From: Massilia sp. MS-15
Lineage (GTDB): Bacteria; Pseudomonadota; Gammaproteobacteria; Burkholderiales; Burkholderiaceae_D
Assembly: GCF_020176695.1 (NCBI RefSeq)
Contig: NZ_JAIWIA010000001.1
Coordinates: 1 to 64,000, forward strand
DNA length: 64,000 nt
Reading direction: 5' to 3'
The notes under the pieces were generated by a model. That model was not told the DNA's origin. It did no database searches and saw only the letters and a list, made by a program, of their open reading frames with translations. Below, piece after piece: positions 39,126 through 47,021 of the stretch; position 1 is the first letter of the stretch; every line of letters starts with the position of its first letter. The position numbers and the translations under genes were made by a program.

Positions 39126-39776
39126 ATGCATGGCCCAAGCCCTGACACGACTTACCCCATGGAAGGCTTTCCGCAAATTTGTTTCCTGAAAAATGTCATC
39201 ACACGTCCACACATTGAAGTCGGCGATTTCACGTACTACGACGATCCGGACGGGTGCGCAAATTTCGAAAAAAACGTGCTGTATCATTTTCCTTTTATTG
39301 GAGATCGGCTAAGAATCGGTAAATTCTGTGCGATCGCACGCGGTGTCAAATTCATCATGAATGGTGCCAATCACCAGATGAGCGGTATCTCGACCTACCC
39401 ATTCTTCATTTTCGGCAACGGCTGGGAGCTTGCGCGCCCGTCCGCAGATGAGCTACCGTACAAGGGCGATACGGTCATCGGCAACGATGTTTGGATCGGC
39501 TACGACACGCTGATCATGCCAGGTGTAACTGTCGGAGACGGCGCGATCATTGCAGCGCGCTCAGTGGTAACAGCCGATGTCCCCGCCTACGCGATCGTTG
39601 GCGGAAACCCGGCACAGATGGTGCGATCACGGTTCGACCCGGATAGTGTACGGAGACTGCAATCAGTCGCCTGGTGGGATCGTCCGATAACGTGGATCAG
39701 CAGACATCTCAACCAGATTCGAGCGGGAGATGTTGATGCGCTCGAGAACGCGGCGGCTGTTGATTCGTCGAAATAA
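39126..39776 (+). CDS. Vat/CatB-type xenobiotic O-acetyltransferase
   Basis: Hexapeptide-repeat acetyltransferase of 216 residues of the streptogramin/chloramphenicol (Vat/XAT) group. It has the early block YYDDPDGCANFEKN, catalytic histidine H83 in NGANHQMSG, and left-handed beta-helix repeats (VIGNDVWIGYDTLIMPGVTV) followed by GGNPAQMVRSRF. Such enzymes acetylate hydroxyl groups of antibiotics; chromosomal homologs may have other substrates, so resistance is not proven. Base composition is clearly lower in GC than neighbouring genes, suggesting acquisition. GGAG precedes the ATG. It stands alone on its strand except for the MlaC-like gene downstream. Confidence 0.88.
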   Translation: MHGPSPDTTYPMEGFPQICFLKNVITRPHIEVGDFTYYDDPDGCANFEKNVLYHFPFIGDRLRIGKFCAIARGVKFIMNGANHQMSGISTYPFFIFGNGWELARPSADELPYKGDTVIGNDVWIGYDTLIMPGVTVGDGAIIAARSVVTADVPAYAIVGGNPAQMVRSRFDPDSVRRLQSVAWWDRPITWISRHLNQIRAGDVDALENAAAVDSSK

Positions 39777-39886
39777 GCATGCCAGGTGAACCGGCTTTTT
39801 GCGGGGATTATTCCCCCTCCCGAAGTGCCGGGGAATGTAATAAGATTGTGTGACATACCCCACCCTTCTACCCGGGAGGTACACAA

Positions 39887-40573
39887 ATGCGGCTCGTCAT
39901 GGTACGCAGCGTTGCGCTAGCCCTGTCGTTTGCAGTGTCGGGATTTACCTACGGGACCGAGATCACCCCGCGAGCGGGCCGGCTGGCGCTTCAAGACTTT
40001 CAAGCGACCACCCTGAGTGCCATGCGCGAGACCGAGCGAGTCGGGTTCAACGCATATAGTGATCGCCTGTCGCCGACCCTTCGGAAATACGTGGCCGTCA
40101 GCGCGATGTCGGCCGTTATGTTAGGCGACGACTGGCAAACGCTCACCCCGGCCCAACAGACCGAATTTTCAGATCTTTTCGGCCAGATATTTTTACTGAC
40201 GCTACGCGATGCCTTTCGGTCGACTGGTGTCTCCAGCATGGGGCAGATGGAAACCTTTGCCGGTGATATCTTCCAACCCACGGGTACTAAATCAATTGCG
40301 CTTTGTGAATCGCTAAAACTTGATAGGTGCGACAGCCTTGTGGTAGTGAGCAACAAAGTAGGGGATACAAGTCCATCCGGTGGTGTTCTGAAGCTCGGAT
40401 ATCAGTTGATGCCTACCGCTGATGGATGGGTCATCGTTGACGTGAGCATCAACGGCTTATCTGTACTTACCTCCTATGCGTCTCAGAACAGACGAATCCT
40501 CAAGAATCAGGGCGCCGACCGGCTGCTGAGCGAGATGAGATCACTGCTCCAGCGCATCCAGAGTAGAAAATAG
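39887..40573 (+). CDS. Exported MlaC-like phospholipid-binding protein, stand-alone
   Basis: Protein of 228 residues with an N-terminal signal peptide (about 1-23). The middle resembles MlaC/Ttg2 periplasmic lipid carriers: LGDDWQTLTPAQQTEFSDLF near residue 80, and the C-terminal DVSINGLSVLTSYASQNRRI and LSEMRSLL. MlaC normally shuttles phospholipids with MlaFEDB, but no other mla gene is adjacent. The family match is moderate and by eye. GC content is lower than the surroundings. A GGGAGG ribosome-binding site lies at 39873-39882. In the 110-base gap before it, ATTCCCC (39810-39816) and GGGGAAT (39830-39836) form a dyad. Confidence 0.6.
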   Translation: MRLVMVRSVALALSFAVSGFTYGTEITPRAGRLALQDFQATTLSAMRETERVGFNAYSDRLSPTLRKYVAVSAMSAVMLGDDWQTLTPAQQTEFSDLFGQIFLLTLRDAFRSTGVSSMGQMETFAGDIFQPTGTKSIALCESLKLDRCDSLVVVSNKVGDTSPSGGVLKLGYQLMPTADGWVIVDVSINGLSVLTSYASQNRRILKNQGADRLLSEMRSLLQRIQSRK

Positions 40574-41116
40574 CTTGTGGTAAGCATCGAATGATGCCCA
40601 TTCCTTCCAGCGAGCGGACAGTTTCCGATGCGCGTCGCTTTCCTGCAACTACCGCTCATGTCTCCGAGGCACTAACAACAGGTTTGTTAACTTCCTGTGC
40701 TACTGGGTCTGTGGATAAGCCGCCACCCTATGTGACGAGAATCGGGACGCGACGCACTTGCTGACAGCAGCGCGTGAAAGCAGAAATAAGCCTGCACGTA
40801 CCTGCTGATAACTTCAGGCATTCGATGGCGATTCTGGGCACTGAGAGCATGTTTGCAGCGATCGGAGCGTACGCCCGTTCTTTGACACTGCAAGGCCTGT
40901 TTGGAGCCTTATCCGTACTGGCCCTGCTGAAAGTGCCCAAATGGGACTGCAAGGCCTGGAACGCTTCTTTACATTCCCGAACAGGCTTGATCCCTACAAC
41001 TCAGCTCCCCGTCCTTCGTTTTGAGTGTTTACGCGCGATGGGTCGATAGCGGACGCACGCAGGTTTGGCTTGAACGCCAAGCTGATGGCTGTTGTTGCGG
41101 GTGAACTGCTTATTAC
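40574..41116. other. Gene-free stretch of the low-GC patch
   Basis: No convincing gene on either strand; short frames here lack ribosome-binding sites and family similarity. A dyad TAACAA-CAGGT-TTGTTA lies at 40673-40689, and the ten-base string gcaaggcctg occurs twice (about 40889 and 40948). It may be a remnant of inserted DNA or hold an unrecognised RNA. Confidence 0.4.
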
Positions 41117-41157
41117 TTGACAATCAGTTCAAGTGATCCTAAAGTGATATCACTTTA
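41117..41157 (+). promoter_or_regulatory. SPFH-gene promoter overlapped by an 18-bp perfect palindrome
   Basis: TTGACA at 41117-41122, a 17-base spacer and TAAAGT at 41140-41145 form a plausible sigma70 promoter. The -10 element is the left half of the perfect palindrome TAAAGTGATATCACTTTA (41140-41157). This is a classic repressor-operator arrangement for the SPFH-RHH unit that starts at 41186. The small ribbon-helix-helix protein encoded second in that unit is the obvious candidate to bind it, by inference. Confidence 0.65.
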
Positions 41158-41185
41158 ATGTCACCCACCAGCGAAGGAAACGACC

Positions 41186-42067
41186 ATGCATGCAGCCCCC
41201 TCCCGCCGCGAAAAGGCATTCTCTTCCGCAAACGGCTACCTGGCAGCCGGCGCAGGCATCGTCCTGCTGGCGGCCGCGGCCTGGCTGCTCAATGGCGGCG
41301 GCCCGTTCGCCTTCCTGGCCAGCGTGGCGCTGGGCCTGGCCGGGGTACTGTGCTTTACCGGCCTGTTCATGCTGCAGCCGAACGAGAGCGCGATCCTGAC
41401 CCTGTTCGGCAAGTACATCGGCACCGACCGCGGCGAGGGCCTGCGCTGGGCTTTCCCGCTCTACGTGAAGCGCCGCCTGTCGCTGCGCGCCCGTAACTTC
41501 AATGTCCCGACCATCAAGGTCAACGACAAGCGCGGCAACCCGGTGGAGATCAGCGCGGCGGTGGTCTGGCGCGTGCGTGACACGGCCCAGGCGGTGTTCG
41601 AGGTCGACGATTTCGAGCGCTACGTCGCGATCCAGGCCGAGGCCGCGCTGCGCCACCTCGCCTCGCAGTACGCCTACGACGAGGGCGAAGACCTGCACCA
41701 GGACGAGACCACGCTGCGCGCCGGCATGGACGTGGTGGCCGATGCGCTGCAGCGCGAACTGCAGGCGCGCTTCGAAGCTGCAGGCGTGGAGGTGCTGGAC
41801 GCCAAGCTGACCCACCTGGCCTATGCCGCCGAGATCGCCCAGGTGATGCTGCGCCGCCAGCAGGCCGAAGCCATCATCAGCGCCCGCGCCAAGATCGTGC
41901 ATGGCGCGGTGAGCATGGTGGAATCGGCGCTGAAGGGCCTGTCCGAGCGCGGCATCGTCGAGCTGGACGACGAGCGCAAGGCGGCGATGGTCAGCAACCT
42001 GCTCGTGGTACTGTGCTCGGACAAGGAAACCCAGCCGATCGTGAACACGGGCACCCTCTACAACTGA
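41186..42067 (+). CDS. SPFH/band 7 domain membrane protein
   Basis: Protein of 293 residues with two N-terminal membrane segments (about 18-36 and 43-62). An SPFH/prohibitin-type domain follows: [23 protein letters not shown] near residue 67, [13 protein letters not shown] near 118, and the helical C-terminal part [23 protein letters not shown]. Such proteins scaffold membrane microdomains and often work with proteases or stress responses. It is followed after 9 bases by the ribbon-helix-helix gene, with a palindromic operator upstream. Confidence 0.9.
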   Translation: MHAAPSRREKAFSSANGYLAAGAGIVLLAAAAWLLNGGGPFAFLASVALGLAGVLCFTGLFMLQPNESAILTLFGKYIGTDRGEGLRWAFPLYVKRRLSLRARNFNVPTIKVNDKRGNPVEISAAVVWRVRDTAQAVFEVDDFERYVAIQAEAALRHLASQYAYDEGEDLHQDETTLRAGMDVVADALQRELQARFEAAGVEVLDAKLTHLAYAAEIAQVMLRRQQAEAIISARAKIVHGAVSMVESALKGLSERGIVELDDERKAAMVSNLLVVLCSDKETQPIVNTGTLYN

Positions 42068-42076
42068 CCGTACAGC

Positions 42077-42283
42077 ATGGCAAGTCCAGGCAAAAAAGCG
42101 TATCCGCTGCGGATCGACCCCGCCCTGTGGGATGAACTGCAGCGGCTTGCCGCGCGCGACCTGCGCAGCGTGAATGCGCAGATCGAGTTCCTGCTGCGCG
42201 AAGGACTGGCGCGGCGCGGCATCCGCCAGCCCGAGGCGAGGAACGCGAACGGAGACGAAGACAGCGAAGGCGGGTCGGCCTAA
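42077..42283 (+). CDS. Small Arc-like ribbon-helix-helix DNA-binding protein
   Basis: Protein of 68 residues. KAYPLRIDPALWDELQRLAA at about 6-25 fits the beta-strand plus helix A of an Arc-type ribbon-helix-helix, and SVNAQIEFLLREGLARRG at about 32-49 fits helix B. The tail is acidic and disordered. Nine bases separate it from the SPFH gene, so they are likely cotranscribed, and it may autorepress through the palindrome at 41140-41157. No toxin partner is adjacent. Its TAA overlaps the stop codon of the convergent ABC transporter gene. Confidence 0.8.
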   Translation: MASPGKKAYPLRIDPALWDELQRLAARDLRSVNAQIEFLLREGLARRGIRQPEARNANGDEDSEGGSA

Positions 42284-44121
42284 GCCGCAATATCGGCCGG
42301 CCGGCCCGCGCTGCCGCGCACCCTGCCCGCCGCGCCATCGAAGGCATAGGCGCCGGCTTCCATCGATTCCCAGCGCCCTTCCCCCATCAGGTGCAGGACG
42401 TGGGTATGGTGGCGCAGCACGGCCGCGCGGTGGGCGATGCTGACCAGGGTCGCGCCGCTGTCGCGAAGGCGCGCATACAACGCCGCTTCGCTGCCGCTGT
42501 CGAGCGCACTGGTCGCCTCGTCCAGCACCACGATGGCCGGCCCGTGCACCAGCACCCGGGCGAAGGCCAGGCGCTGCTGCTCGCCCACCGAGAGCAGTTT
42601 TTCCCAGTCCTGCACGGCCTCCAGCCCGCCCACGCGTTCGGCCAGGCGCGGCAGCTGCACCTGGTCCAGGATCTCCAGCAGGGCCGCGTCGTCCAGCGGC
42701 GAGTCCGGGCTCGGATAGGCAAGCTGGCTGCGCAGGGTGCCAGCCTGCAGGTAGGGTTGCTGGGGCAGGAAGAAGAACTGGTCCAGCGCTGGACGGTGGA
42801 TGGTACCGCTGCCATGACACCACAGGCCGGCGATGGCGCGCAGCAGCGAACTCTTGCCGCAGCCGCTTTCGCCCGTGATCAGGAGCGCGTCGCCAGGCCG
42901 CAAGGCCAGGCTCAGCTCCCGCACCAGGACCCGGTCCGACTGCGGCGGGTGCAGGGTCAGCCGGTCGAGGCGCAGGTGCGCGGCGGGCAGGGTCTGGATG
43001 CGCGGCGCCTTCGCCGCGGTCGCAGCCGCGCCCGGGACCCCACCCGCATCCGGCAGCACCAGCCGCGCCAGCGCCTGCAGGCGCTCGATGCCTGCCACGA
43101 AGCGGCTCAGGCTCTCGAAATTGTCGACGATCACACCCACCGCGCCCAGCACGGCGGTGAACGCGCCCGCGGCCTGCACCGCCCGCCCCACTTCCATCTC
43201 GCCCGCCAGCACGCGCTCGGCCAGGATCATGCCCGGCAATACCAGGGTCAGCTGGCTGAAGCCGCGCTGGAACACGTTCAGCGCGCACTGCTTGCGGATC
43301 AGGCGAGCGAAATTGCGGAATACCCCATCGAAACTGGCGTCGATGCGGGCCCGCTCCTGGGATTCGCCCCGGTAGAAGGCGATCGATTCGGCGTTCTCGC
43401 GCAGGCGCATCAGGTTGAAGCGGAAATCCGCCTCGCGCCGCAACTGCCAGAAGTTCAGCCGGATCAGCGGATTGCCGAACAGGTAGAGGGCGCCGACGGT
43501 TCCCGCCAGCGCATACACGACCAGCACGCCCACCAGAAGCTGCGAGATCGACCACAGCACGGCGCTGAAGGCCACCAGCTGCATCAGCGCACCGATGAAG
43601 ACCAGCAGGAAGTGGATCGAGCGGCCGGTGAAACTGTTGATGTCTTCGCTGATGCGCTGGTCCGGGTTGTCGATCGCGCCGTCGGCGCCGAGGGAATAGT
43701 AGGTGCGTTCACGCAGGTAGCCGTCGAGGAAGCGCCCGGTGAGCCAGCGCCGCCACTGGTTGGCGAACAGGTCGCGCATGAAGTAGTACAGCGCATAGAC
43801 GGGGACGGCGAAGGCCAGCACCAGCAGGCAGGCGCGCACCGCCTGCCAGAAACGGCCGCCCTCGCGCCCGGCCAGGGCCGAGGTCATTTCGCCGGCCTGC
43901 TCATTCAGCAGCACCGCGAGCCGGGTCTCGACCAGCATCAGCGCCAGCAGCAGCACCAGCAGGGTCCAGGCCTGGCCTTTCTGCTCGCCCAGCCAGTAGG
44001 GCCGGGCGACGGCGAGGAACTGCTTCCAGGCGGCCAGCGACAGCGGGGCGCCGCGCCGCGGCCCTTCCGCCGCGGAAACAGGAGGCGCGGCGGCGGGGCG
44101 GGCGGAATCGGGCGTTTTCAT
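42280..44121 (-). CDS. ABC transporter ATP-binding/permease of the SbmA/YddA type
   Basis: Fused half-transporter of about 613 residues. An SbmA/BacA-like six-helix membrane domain (about 30-340) includes WRRWLTGRFLDGYL and the NPDQRISEDI segment typical of YddA/BacA/Rv1819c proteins. The ATPase domain has Walker A GESGCGKSS, signature LSVGEQQRLAFARVL and Walker B IVVLDEATSALD. Relatives import peptides, vitamin B12 or antimicrobial peptides, or act with unknown substrates. The start at 44121 (MKTPDSARP) is chosen; the frame extends to 44211 without similarity. It is divergent from dapC. Confidence 0.9.
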   Translation of the reverse strand: MKTPDSARPAAAPPVSAAEGPRRGAPLSLAAWKQFLAVARPYWLGEQKGQAWTLLVLLLALMLVETRLAVLLNEQAGEMTSALAGREGGRFWQAVRACLLVLAFAVPVYALYYFMRDLFANQWRRWLTGRFLDGYLRERTYYSLGADGAIDNPDQRISEDINSFTGRSIHFLLVFIGALMQLVAFSAVLWSISQLLVGVLVVYALAGTVGALYLFGNPLIRLNFWQLRREADFRFNLMRLRENAESIAFYRGESQERARIDASFDGVFRNFARLIRKQCALNVFQRGFSQLTLVLPGMILAERVLAGEMEVGRAVQAAGAFTAVLGAVGVIVDNFESLSRFVAGIERLQALARLVLPDAGGVPGAAATAAKAPRIQTLPAAHLRLDRLTLHPPQSDRVLVRELSLALRPGDALLITGESGCGKSSLLRAIAGLWCHGSGTIHRPALDQFFFLPQQPYLQAGTLRSQLAYPSPDSPLDDAALLEILDQVQLPRLAERVGGLEAVQDWEKLLSVGEQQRLAFARVLVHGPAIVVLDEATSALDSGSEAALYARLRDSGATLVSIAHRAAVLRHHTHVLHLMGEGRWESMEAGAYAFDGAAGRVRGSAGRPADIAA

Positions 44122-44320
44122 GTTTCGGACCAGGGCGTAAGGCAGGCTTCCAGCATACGGGCGGGCGGGCGCGCGTTCCGTGCAAAAGCGGACATAGCGC
44201 GGCCCCGGCAATGCGCTGCGGCGCTGCGCAGGGGCACGCAGGACTGGGCAGCGGCGGAACGCGCCATCCTGGTGGGGCTATAATTGTCCGAATCTCCACA
44301 TTGCAGCCGCCGGTACCGAC

Positions 44321-45532
44321 GTGAATCCCCATCTCGCCCAGCTCCATCCCTACCCGTTCGAACAATTGCGCCAGCTGTTCAGCGGCGTCACGCCGAATCC
44401 CGCCTACTCCCCGATCAGCCTGGGCATCGGCGAACCGAAGCATCCGACACCGGCCTTCATCGAGAAGGCCCTGATGCATGCGATGGCGGGGCTGTCGGCC
44501 TATCCGAGCACCCATGGCGGCGAAGCGCTGCGCGCGGCGATCGCCGGCTGGCTGGAGCGCCGCTACGGCATTCCGGCGCTCGACCCGGCCACCATGGTGT
44601 TGCCGGTCAATGGCTCGCGCGAGGCGCTGTTCGCCTTCGCCCAGTGCGTGGTGGACGGCGCGCGCGGCGACGCACTGGTGATGAGCCCGAATCCTTTCTA
44701 CCAGATCTACGAGGGCGCGGCCCTGCTGTGCGGCGCCACGCCGTATTACGTGAATTCCGAGCCGGGGCGCAACTTCGCGCCCGACTACGGCAGCGTGCCG
44801 GCCGCGGTGTGGGAGCGCGTGCAACTGCTATACGTGTGCTCCCCGGGCAACCCGACCGGCGCCGTGCTCGGCCTGGACGACTGGCGCCAGCTGTTCGCGC
44901 TGTCCGACCAGTATGGCTTCGCGATCGCGGCCGACGAATGCTATTCCGAGATCTATGCCGGTTCGGTGCCGCCGCTGGGCGCGCTGGAGGCGGCGCATGC
45001 GCTGGGCCGCAGCGGCGGCGCGCATCCCTACCCGAGGCTGGTGGTGTTCTCGAGCCTGTCGAAACGCTCGAACGTGCCCGGCATGCGCTCGGGCTTCGTG
45101 GCGGGCGACCCGCGCCTGCTGAAGCAGTTCCTGCTCTACCGTACCTACAGCGGCGGCGCCATGTCGCCGCCGGTGCAGGCGGCGTCCTGCGCGGCCTGGA
45201 ACGACGAGCAGCACGTGCTGGACAACCGCGCGCTGTACCGCGAAAAGTTCCGCCTCATCACCCCGCTCCTGAAACGCGTGATGGACGTCGAGCTGCCGGA
45301 CGCCGGCTTCTACCTGTGGGCCGACGTGCGCCGCACCGGCCTGTCCGACCTCGAATTCACGCGCCGCCTGTATGCCGAATATAATGTGACGGTTTTGCCG
45401 GGCAGCTTCCTTGCGCGCGAGGCGCACGGCCTGAATCCCGGCCGCAACCGCATCCGCATGGCCCTCGTGGCCAGCGTCGACGAAGGACTCGAGGCGGCCA
45501 ACCGCATCGTCGCGTTCTGCCAGGGCCTTTGA
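44321..45532 (+). CDS. dapC: Succinyldiaminopimelate transaminase DapC (GTG start)
   Basis: PLP aminotransferase of the succinylase route to meso-diaminopimelate and lysine, converting N-succinyl-2-amino-6-ketopimelate to N-succinyl-diaminopimelate. It has 403 residues, with [13 protein letters not shown] near residue 32, [12 protein letters not shown] near 170 and the PLP lysine in [16 protein letters not shown] near 247. The start is GTG at 44321, giving [16 protein letters not shown], the family N-terminus. dapD follows 39 bases downstream. Confidence 0.95.
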   Translation: MNPHLAQLHPYPFEQLRQLFSGVTPNPAYSPISLGIGEPKHPTPAFIEKALMHAMAGLSAYPSTHGGEALRAAIAGWLERRYGIPALDPATMVLPVNGSREALFAFAQCVVDGARGDALVMSPNPFYQIYEGAALLCGATPYYVNSEPGRNFAPDYGSVPAAVWERVQLLYVCSPGNPTGAVLGLDDWRQLFALSDQYGFAIAADECYSEIYAGSVPPLGALEAAHALGRSGGAHPYPRLVVFSSLSKRSNVPGMRSGFVAGDPRLLKQFLLYRTYSGGAMSPPVQAASCAAWNDEQHVLDNRALYREKFRLITPLLKRVMDVELPDAGFYLWADVRRTGLSDLEFTRRLYAEYNVTVLPGSFLAREAHGLNPGRNRIRMALVASVDEGLEAANRIVAFCQGL

Positions 45533-45570
45533 CCGGCAGCGCCACCGAACCACCCAACCACCGAACCATC

Positions 45571-46395
45571 ATGAGCCAACAACTCCAGAACATCATCGAC
45601 ACCGCGTGGGAACAGCGCGCGGAAATCAGCCCAGCCAGCGCCAGCGCGGAAGTGCGCGACGCCGTCGCCCACGTGCTCGCCGGCCTCGACAACGGCAGCC
45701 TGCGCGTGGCGCAGAAGGACAGCGGCAGCTGGGTCGTCAACCAGTGGATCAAGAAGGCCGTGCTGCTGTCCTTCCGTCTCGAGAACAACGTGCCGGTCGC
45801 CGCTGGCGACATGCAGTTCTACGACAAGGTGCCGACCAAGTTCGCCGACTATACGCCGGAAGACTTCGCCAAGGGCGGCTTTCGCGTGGTGCCGCCGGCG
45901 GTTGCCCGCCGCGGCAGCTTCATCGGCAGGAACGTGGTCCTGATGCCGTCCTATGTCAACATCGGCGCCTACGTCGACGAAGGCGCGATGGTCGATACCT
46001 GGGCCACCGTCGGCTCCTGCGCCCAGATCGGCAAGAACGTGCACCTGTCGGGCGGTGTCGGCATCGGCGGCGTTCTGGAACCGATGCAGGCGAATCCGAC
46101 CATCATCGAGGACAACTGCTTCATCGGCGCCCGCTCGGAAATCGTGGAAGGCGTGATCGTCGAGGAGAACTCGGTGATCTCGATGGGCGTGTACATCGGC
46201 CAGTCGACCAGGATCTACGACCGCGCCACCGGCGAGATCAGCTACGGCCGGGTACCGAGCGGCTCGGTCGTGGTCTCGGGCAGCTTGCCCTCAAGCGATG
46301 GCAAGTACAGCCTGTACTGCGCCGTGATCGTCAAGCGCGTGGACGCCCAGACCCGCGCCAAGACCGGCATCAACGAACTGCTGCGCGGCGAGTGA
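45571..46395 (+). CDS. dapD: Tetrahydrodipicolinate N-succinyltransferase
   Basis: Succinyl-CoA-dependent acyltransferase of the lysine/DAP pathway. The 274-residue protein matches the family length, with left-handed beta-helix hexapeptide repeats in the middle ([32 protein letters not shown]). The start at 45571 ([15 protein letters not shown]) is preferred over the in-frame 45529. The leader contains repeated cCGAACCA units. After it the DAP gene order is interrupted by the PYP locus, pilU and a PEP-CTERM gene before dapE. Confidence 0.97.
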   Translation: MSQQLQNIIDTAWEQRAEISPASASAEVRDAVAHVLAGLDNGSLRVAQKDSGSWVVNQWIKKAVLLSFRLENNVPVAAGDMQFYDKVPTKFADYTPEDFAKGGFRVVPPAVARRGSFIGRNVVLMPSYVNIGAYVDEGAMVDTWATVGSCAQIGKNVHLSGGVGIGGVLEPMQANPTIIEDNCFIGARSEIVEGVIVEENSVISMGVYIGQSTRIYDRATGEISYGRVPSGSVVVSGSLPSSDGKYSLYCAVIVKRVDAQTRAKTGINELLRGE

Positions 46396-46500
46396 TCCGC
46401 GCGGGCGCCACGTGCGCCCGGCCTGTCCCGGGCGGGGGCCAGCGCGGCTCCCGCCGTTCCGCTTTCCCGGCCCGCGGCCTCCCGCCGCGCCGCGCCTTCC

Positions 46501-46525
46501 TTGTCCCGCTTTCGTCCTGGACAAA
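46501..46525 (+). promoter_or_regulatory. Upstream operator-like dyad of the PYP promoter
   Basis: TTGTCC at 46501-46506 is a half-site, followed by CGCTTTCGTCCTGGACAAA (46507-46525), an imperfect version of the perfect dyad found at 46584-46598. The two dyad centres are 73 bases apart, about seven DNA turns, so a dimeric or tetrameric regulator could contact both from one face and loop out the promoter between them. Confidence 0.6.
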
Positions 46526-46549
46526 TGCCACCACTGGATGCCATGCCGC

Positions 46550-46598
46550 TTGTTGTATTTCCATAGTGCAATGTATATTTCGCTTTGTCCTGGACAAA
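46550..46598 (+). promoter_or_regulatory. PYP operon promoter with downstream dyad operator
   Basis: TTGTTG (46550-46555), an 18-base spacer and TATATT (46574-46579) form a plausible sigma70 promoter in a local AT-rich patch. Immediately downstream, over the expected transcription start, is the perfect dyad TTTGTCC-T-GGACAAA (46584-46598). It is followed by the PYP ribosome-binding site AAAGGGCAGC and ATG at 46631. Repression by a regulator bound at the dyad is inferred; the CarH-like protein of the same operon is the leading candidate. Confidence 0.65.
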
Positions 46599-46630
46599 CA
46601 CCGACAAACGACCATTCACCAAAGGGCAGC

Positions 46631-47017
46631 ATGAGTAACCTGAACATCATCGCATTCGGCAAAGACGACATCGAGAACAAGCTGACGGACATGTCGGCGA
46701 CGCAGATCGACCAGCTCGCCTTTGGCGCCATCCAGCTCGACGCCCAGGGTACCATCCTGCGCTACAACGAGGCGGAAGCCCAGATCACCGGACGCCAGGC
46801 CAGCGCCGTCATCGGCAGCAATTTCTTCCGTGACGTGGCGCCATGCACGAACACCTCGCGCTTCAAGGGCGTGTTCGATGCCGGCGTGCGCACCGGCACC
46901 CTGAATACCATGTTCGAATACGTGTTCGACTACAAGATGACGCCGACCAAGGTGAAGATCCACATGAAGAAGGCGATCAGCGACGGGACCTACTGGATCT
47001 TCGTCAAGCGCCTGTAA
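46631..47017 (+). CDS. pyp: Photoactive yellow protein (blue-light PAS photoreceptor)
   Basis: PAS-fold blue-light receptor that covalently binds p-coumaric acid through a thioester. The 128-residue protein aligns along its whole length with Halorhodospira halophila PYP with an offset of three. Chromophore cysteine is C72 (C69 in PYP) in DVAPCT. The hydrogen-bonding pair is Y45 and E49 (Y42, E46) in [11 protein letters not shown], with T53, R55, Y97 and M103 also conserved. [21 protein letters not shown] is nearly identical to the reference segment split around Y97. It is first in a three-gene unit with its chromophore-activating ligase (4 bases downstream) and a B12-type regulator. Confidence 0.96.
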   Translation: MSNLNIIAFGKDDIENKLTDMSATQIDQLAFGAIQLDAQGTILRYNEAEAQITGRQASAVIGSNFFRDVAPCTNTSRFKGVFDAGVRTGTLNTMFEYVFDYKMTPTKVKIHMKKAISDGTYWIFVKRL

Positions 47018-47021
47018 GCCG

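Noticed and set aside
39126-39776. Calling a confirmed antibiotic-resistance gene
   Set aside because: The fold and catalytic histidine fit Vat/CatB enzymes, but chromosomal homologs with other substrates are common and no mobile element flanks it.
40774-41049. 91-codon plus-strand frame in the low-GC patch
   Set aside because: No ribosome-binding site, no similarity and mixed composition; treated as non-coding.
42077-42283. Antitoxin of a toxin-antitoxin pair
   Set aside because: No small toxin gene lies on either side; its only operon partner is the SPFH protein.
41150-43555. 801-codon minus-strand frame over the SPFH gene and ABC transporter
   Set aside because: It overlaps the real ABC gene in another frame and the SPFH gene antisense; it has no recognisable domain.
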